A DNA stretch of 64,000 nt from an uncultured Hyphomicrobiales bacterium (GTDB taxonomy: Bacteria; Pseudomonadota; Alphaproteobacteria; Rhizobiales; Beijerinckiaceae), in the NCBI GenBank assembly GCA_903824185.1, contig CAIJVU010000063.1, positions 1-64,000 of the forward strand, in the 5' to 3' direction. Under the pieces are notes generated by a model, which was not told where the DNA came from, did no database searches, and saw only the letters and a list, made by a program, of their open reading frames with translations. A program made the position numbers and the translations under genes. Positions 56,284-64,000 of the stretch are shown one piece after another (positions within the stretch are counted from its first letter, which is position 1; each line of letters begins with the position of its first letter).

Positions 56284-57192
56284 ATGTCGTCGCAACGCCT
56301 CGCGCCCCCCATTCTTCCTGTCATCTTTTGGATGTGCGGCACCTTGGTGTCGTTTTCCGTCATGGCCGTTTCGGTCAGGCAGTTGTCGTATAAATTGGCA
56401 TTGATGGAAATTTTGACCATCCGCAATTTGTCGGGCGTGATCATTCTGTCTTGCATGGCGTTGATTCATGCGCCTCTGCGCCGCCAGATCCGGACCGAGC
56501 GCTTGGGCCTGCATGCTTTGCGCAACGGCGTGCATTTTCTCGCGACCTATTTATGGGCCTTGTCACTGACCTTATTGCCCTTGGCCACGGTCTTTGCTCT
56601 GGAGTTTACAGCGCCCGCCTGGGTCAGTGTCATGGCTGTTGTGCTGTTGGGCGAGCGTCTCACTGTGGCGCGGATTGCTGCGGTTGTGTTGGGCTTTATC
56701 GGCGTGTTGGTGATCATTCAACCCGGTGTTGAAACCTTCCAGATCAGCACGCTGGTGATTTTGTCAGCCGCGCTTTGTTTCAGCATTTCGATTGTCACAC
56801 AAAAAATGCTGACCAAGAGCGATATGACCTATGCCATTTTGTTCATCATGAATGCCGTTCAATTGCCCTTGGCGCTGGTCGGTGTTTATTTTTCGGGGAG
56901 TTTCCAGTTTTTTCTCAAACTGGATTGGGCGGATACATTCGCGGTGTTGGGGGTCTGTCTGGTGGGCCTGACCGGCCATATGTGCCTGACCAATGCCTTT
57001 CGGGCAGGGGATGCCATTGTGGTGGTGCCGCTGGATTTTCTGCGCATTCCTCTGATCGCCTTTGTCGGCTATTTTTTATATGGCGAGCAGCTCGACCCTC
57101 TTGTTTTTGTCGGGTCAGCTTTTATCGTATCGGGCATCTTGTGGAATATTATTGCCGAAAAACGGCATCAGATGAAAATGTCCCGCAGCTAA
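56284..57192 (+). CDS. EamA/DMT family transporter
   Basis: A ten-helix inner-membrane transporter of about 302 residues with two EamA repeats; F-A-L-E-F-T-A-P-A-W near 90 in the first repeat and F-R-A-G-D-A-I-V-V-V-P-L-D-F-L-R-I-P in the second are typical of this family. Substrate unknown. ATG 56284 is preferred; the frame is open to TTG 56254. It is followed by the alcohol dehydrogenase gene 27 bases later and may be co-transcribed. Confidence 0.82.
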   Translation: MSSQRLAPPILPVIFWMCGTLVSFSVMAVSVRQLSYKLALMEILTIRNLSGVIILSCMALIHAPLRRQIRTERLGLHALRNGVHFLATYLWALSLTLLPLATVFALEFTAPAWVSVMAVVLLGERLTVARIAAVVLGFIGVLVIIQPGVETFQISTLVILSAALCFSISIVTQKMLTKSDMTYAILFIMNAVQLPLALVGVYFSGSFQFFLKLDWADTFAVLGVCLVGLTGHMCLTNAFRAGDAIVVVPLDFLRIPLIAFVGYFLYGEQLDPLVFVGSAFIVSGILWNIIAEKRHQMKMSRS

Positions 57193-57219
57193 AGGGACCA
57201 AAGAGCGGAGGAGGCGGGC

Positions 57220-58353
57220 ATGCGTGTGCGGGCAGCAATTTTGAAACAATCGGGTTTGTCCTATCCTTACGCGCAATCCAAGCCGCTCCATATTGAAACC
57301 ATTACTTTGGCACCTCCCGGGCCCGATGAAGTGCTGGTCAGGATTGCGGCGGCGGGTTTGTGCCATTCCGATCTGTCGGTGATCAATGGTGACAGGCCGC
57401 GCCCCACCCCTTTGGCTTTGGGCCATGAAGCCTCGGCGATTGTCGAAGAATGCGGATCCCATGTCACCGATTTGAAACGCGGTGATCATGTGGTGATGTC
57501 CTTTGTGCCCACTTGCGGCCATTGCGCCATGTGCATTGACGGGCGTGCCGCCTTGTGTGAACCGGGCAATCTTGCCAATGGGCAGGGACGGTTGTTGTCG
57601 GGTGCCAGCCGGATCACCTGTGATGATGGGGTTGTGAACCATCATTGCGGCGTCTGCGCCTTTTCCGAATATTCGGTGGTCTCGCGCCGTTCCATTGTCA
57701 AAATTGGCGATGATATTCCGCTCACCCATGCCGCGCTGTTTGGCTGTGCCGTCATGACCGGTGTGGGGGCGGTGATGAATACCTGTGATGTGCGGGCGGG
57801 GCAGTCGGTCGCCGTGATCGGTCTGGGCGGGGTTGGTCTGTCTGCGATTTTGGGTGCGGTGGCCTGCGGGGCCAGCAAAGTGGTGGCGGTTGATTTGGAT
57901 GATCGCAAATTACAATTTGCGCAGACACTGGGTGCCACGCATGTGTTCAATGCCCAAGACCCCGATTGTGTCCAGCAAATCCGTGATGTGACAGGCGGTG
58001 GCGTGGATGCCGCGATTGAATTGGCGGGCTCTGTCAAAGCCTTTGAAAATGCCTTTGCCATGACACGCCGCGGCGGTATCAGCGCAACCGGCGGACTGCC
58101 CCATCCTGACTCGCGTGTTAGCCTGCCCGCGGTGATGATGGTGGCCGAAGAGCGTCAGGTGCGTGGCAGCTATATGGGCAGTTGTGTGCCGAGCCGCGAC
58201 ATTCCCCATTATATCGAGCTCTATCGCTCAGGCCGTTTGCCGGTGCAGTCATTGATGACCAGCACGGGGCCCTTGGATACGATCAACGAACATTTCGATT
58301 TGTTGCATCGGGGCGATGTGGTCCGCCATGTCATTGATATGCTGAACGGTTAA
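57220..58353 (+). CDS. Zinc-dependent alcohol dehydrogenase
   Basis: A 377-residue medium-chain dehydrogenase. Catalytic zinc ligands are C48 and H69 with E70 (G-H-E); the structural zinc site is C99, C102, C105 and C113. The NAD-binding loop is G-L-G-G-V-G near 206-211. A Cys/His-containing loop (N-H-H-C-G-V-C near 143-149) lies before the cofactor domain. It resembles class III-like enzymes that oxidise alcohols or formaldehyde adducts, but the substrate cannot be stated. Confidence 0.9.
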   Translation: MRVRAAILKQSGLSYPYAQSKPLHIETITLAPPGPDEVLVRIAAAGLCHSDLSVINGDRPRPTPLALGHEASAIVEECGSHVTDLKRGDHVVMSFVPTCGHCAMCIDGRAALCEPGNLANGQGRLLSGASRITCDDGVVNHHCGVCAFSEYSVVSRRSIVKIGDDIPLTHAALFGCAVMTGVGAVMNTCDVRAGQSVAVIGLGGVGLSAILGAVACGASKVVAVDLDDRKLQFAQTLGATHVFNAQDPDCVQQIRDVTGGGVDAAIELAGSVKAFENAFAMTRRGGISATGGLPHPDSRVSLPAVMMVAEERQVRGSYMGSCVPSRDIPHYIELYRSGRLPVQSLMTSTGPLDTINEHFDLLHRGDVVRHVIDMLNG

Positions 58354-58362
58354 GGGCCGCTC

Positions 58363-59298
58363 TTATCGGCATTGTTTGATGGCGGAACGCAGCTTTTGTT
58401 CCTGATCAGCCGTCATGTCTGCGGGCGCGGTGCTGAGCAGGTTTGGTGTTTTCTGCACCTCTTCATAGATGCATTGGCAAATGCGGCGGCACAGGGCTTC
58501 ATCGCCCTGATCGAAGCTGCAATCGCGTTCGCAGGCCTGTGTGAAATCCGCACGGGTGGTCGCGGCGGGCATCAACACACCCACGGCGATCAAGAGATTG
58601 AGAAGCCCCAACAAGACGGGTTGATGGATCAGATAATAGATCAGGCTATGACGCCCCATCAATCCGATCAGTCTTAGTGGACGGCTTGTTTGAGGCGCGG
58701 GGCTGTGATGTTGCAGAACGGGCCAGAGCTTGGGCAGTGCCATGCCCAGCAGGACAAAACCGAACCAAGGCAACAAAGGCACATAATCATTGGCCGGGGC
58801 GATGATGGTCGAGAGCCCCAAAAACAGCCATGGCGCGCTATTGAACACGTCATGCTTGGCAAAGTCGGGCAGTAGCAAACACAAAAGAGCCAAGCCGATC
58901 AGCGCAAAGGGCGGCAGACGCAAAAACAGCAAACCAACAACACCCGCCAAAGCCATATGGTGTAATATTCCGAATGCAATCCAGGAGGCGGGGAAAAGAA
59001 AATAGCTGCCAAGGCTCACCAAACTGGCGGCGCCTCCGAGCGTGAGGCTGCGCACAAGAACCTTGCGCCACAGGATGCGGCTTTGATGCGCCAAAGCCAA
59101 AGACAGGCCGCTCAACAGCAAAAACGTCGCTGCGATGCTTTTGGCCGACCACGCAAGCCATATCGTGCTGACGGGATTGAGGTCGGTCAGACCAAGGGAA
59201 AACAAATCCCATGTGAAATGATAACAGGTCATGGCAAGCAGCGCGATGCCGCGCGCTTGATCAAGCCAGTCCAGTCGGAGGGCGTGGGTTTGTTTCAT
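58363..59298 (-). CDS. DUF1624 / heparan-alpha-glucosaminide acetyltransferase-like membrane protein
   Basis: A 311-residue polytopic membrane protein. The start R-L-x-W-L-D-x-A-R-G-I-A-L-L-x-M, the Y-H-F-T-W-D motif near 26-31 and the R-H-S-L-I-Y-Y-L-I-H-Q-P segment are hallmarks of DUF1624, a branch of acyltransferase-3-like proteins. The C-terminal 70 residues after the last helix contain five Cys (including C-R-R-I-C-Q-C) and look soluble. The acyl acceptor is unknown. Convergent with the alcohol dehydrogenase gene. Confidence 0.85.
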   Translation of the reverse strand: MKQTHALRLDWLDQARGIALLAMTCYHFTWDLFSLGLTDLNPVSTIWLAWSAKSIAATFLLLSGLSLALAHQSRILWRKVLVRSLTLGGAASLVSLGSYFLFPASWIAFGILHHMALAGVVGLLFLRLPPFALIGLALLCLLLPDFAKHDVFNSAPWLFLGLSTIIAPANDYVPLLPWFGFVLLGMALPKLWPVLQHHSPAPQTSRPLRLIGLMGRHSLIYYLIHQPVLLGLLNLLIAVGVLMPAATTRADFTQACERDCSFDQGDEALCRRICQCIYEEVQKTPNLLSTAPADMTADQEQKLRSAIKQCR

Positions 59299-59360
59299 GG
59301 TCCCTTTAAGGCCGTGTTGGAAGAAGAGGAAGCGAGGCTTGTCGCGTGAGCGGGAGGTTA

Positions 59361-59388
59361 TAAAAAAAGCCGCCTTTCGGCGGCTTTT
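59361..59388 (-). terminator. atpC: Intrinsic terminator of the ATP synthase operon
   Basis: AAGCCGCC and GGCGGCTT form an eight-pair stem with loop TTTC. On the minus strand a run of U (complement of 59362-59368) follows. It lies about 35 bases after atpC. Confidence 0.9.
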
Positions 59389-59424
59389 GAATGAAATCTC
59401 ACAGTTGCATAGAGGCAGTCATTT

Positions 59425-59829
59425 TTACCAGGGCAACGGGATGTGACGCAGTTCAATGATCTGCGCCAATTTTTCAGCCGCTGCCCTGCGCTCCTCCGGG
59501 TTTTGAGATGCCTCAAATTCTGCTTCTGCCAGTTCCACTTCGTGATTGAGCACGTCTTCCGACACGTCTTTCACGGGAATGGCTTGTTCAGCCAGAATAG
59601 TCAGGCCTTCCGATGCGACATCACAGAAGCCGCCACGGATAAAATGCTGTTCATGATGCCCGTCCGCCTGGGTGATGGTGATAATCCCGGGGCGGATGCT
59701 CGTCATGAAGGGTTCGTGCTGGGCGAGAACAGTCAGAGTGCCCTCAGTACCGGGCACCACAACCGAATTCACTTCACCAGAAAACAAGAGGCGTTCGGGT
59801 GAAACCAGTTCAAAAGAAAAGGTGGCCAT
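59425..59829 (-). CDS. atpC: ATP synthase F1 subunit epsilon
   Basis: The epsilon subunit joins the rotor stalk and inhibits ATP hydrolysis. The 134-residue protein has the N-terminal beta-sandwich (F-E-L-V-S-P-E-R-L, G-T-E-G-T-L-T-V-L) and a C-terminal helical hairpin. It is the last gene of atpHAGDC. Confidence 0.96.
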   Translation of the reverse strand: MATFSFELVSPERLLFSGEVNSVVVPGTEGTLTVLAQHEPFMTSIRPGIITITQADGHHEQHFIRGGFCDVASEGLTILAEQAIPVKDVSEDVLNHEVELAEAEFEASQNPEERRAAAEKLAQIIELRHIPLPW

Positions 59830-59855
59830 GCGCCTGTCCTCTCAGCTCGCCAGAA

Positions 59856-62185
<2,330 letters not shown>

Positions 62186-62224
62186 GGAGATCCTCTATCC
62201 GCTAGCCTGTCCGATACCCGTTGC

Positions 62225-64000
<1,776 letters not shown>

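Overview
The window is chromosomal DNA of an alphaproteobacterium, moderately GC-rich in coding regions. The evidence is gene content and order: argH – small lipoprotein – lysA – TIGR02302-type membrane protein; purS-purQ-purL-bolA-grxD; the run NDUFAF5-like methyltransferase / comF / grxC / nitrilase / ubiG / lysC / ptsP / prfA / prmC / DUF4167 / clpB; cobS-cobT beside a J-domain protein and bolA; a CdnL-type CarD regulator; and an F1-only ATP synthase operon (atpHAGDC). I cannot name the order or genus from sequence alone. Almost everything is core housekeeping, packed tightly with many 4-base stop/start overlaps and well-formed intrinsic terminators.

Layout. 1-6.4 kb: a DedA-like membrane protein and DsbB, an HNH nuclease, then (minus strand) an HIG1-like protein, a PagL-like outer-membrane protein, a PduO-type cobalamin adenosyltransferase, etfB-etfA and a 3-hydroxybutyryl-CoA dehydrogenase. 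6.4-12.1 kb: the argH/lysA cluster (minus). 12.1-18.1 kb: TlpA-like thioredoxin and RidA (plus), then grxD, bolA and purine genes (minus). 18.5-29 kb: aldolase, ComF, glutaredoxin, omega-amidase-like hydrolase, UbiG, aspartate kinase, the nitrogen-PTS enzyme I, RF1 and its methyltransferase. 29.2-36 kb: DUF4167 protein, two tandem terminators, a gene-transfer-agent type holin with a lysin-like protein, ClpB and an acyl-CoA synthetase. 36-42.5 kb: a CobW-type GTPase, two EamA transporters, a D,D-carboxypeptidase, a thiolase, BolA and a J-domain protein. 42.6-47.6 kb: cobS, cobT and an accessory patch. 47.7-59.3 kb: rpmB, DUF3108 protein, SUV3-like helicase, S4 protein, ferredoxin, CarD, M48 protease, tRNA-Arg, transporter, alcohol dehydrogenase and an acyltransferase-like membrane protein. 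59.4-64 kb: ATP synthase F1 genes, with atpH running off the edge.

The most unusual part is 45.3-47.6 kb. The last ~72 codons of cobT occur twice. Between the copies lies an AT-rich gene for a GIY-YIG (T5orf172)-DUF4357 protein. The first copy completes a full-length cobT; the second is a displaced, headless 3' end. Ten of the eleven codon differences between the copies are silent, and they cluster at the 5' junction. This looks like two alleles brought together, as expected if a nuclease-bearing element inserted into cobT while restoring the gene's tail. Next to it sit a ~145-base imperfect palindrome and a DinJ/YafQ toxin-antitoxin pair.

Second-tier items are the orphan GTA-type holin/lysin cassette behind two terminators, the Arg/Glu-rich repeats of the DUF4167 protein, a hairpin that covers the Shine-Dalgarno of the HNH gene, and the long charged tail on the SUV3-like helicase.
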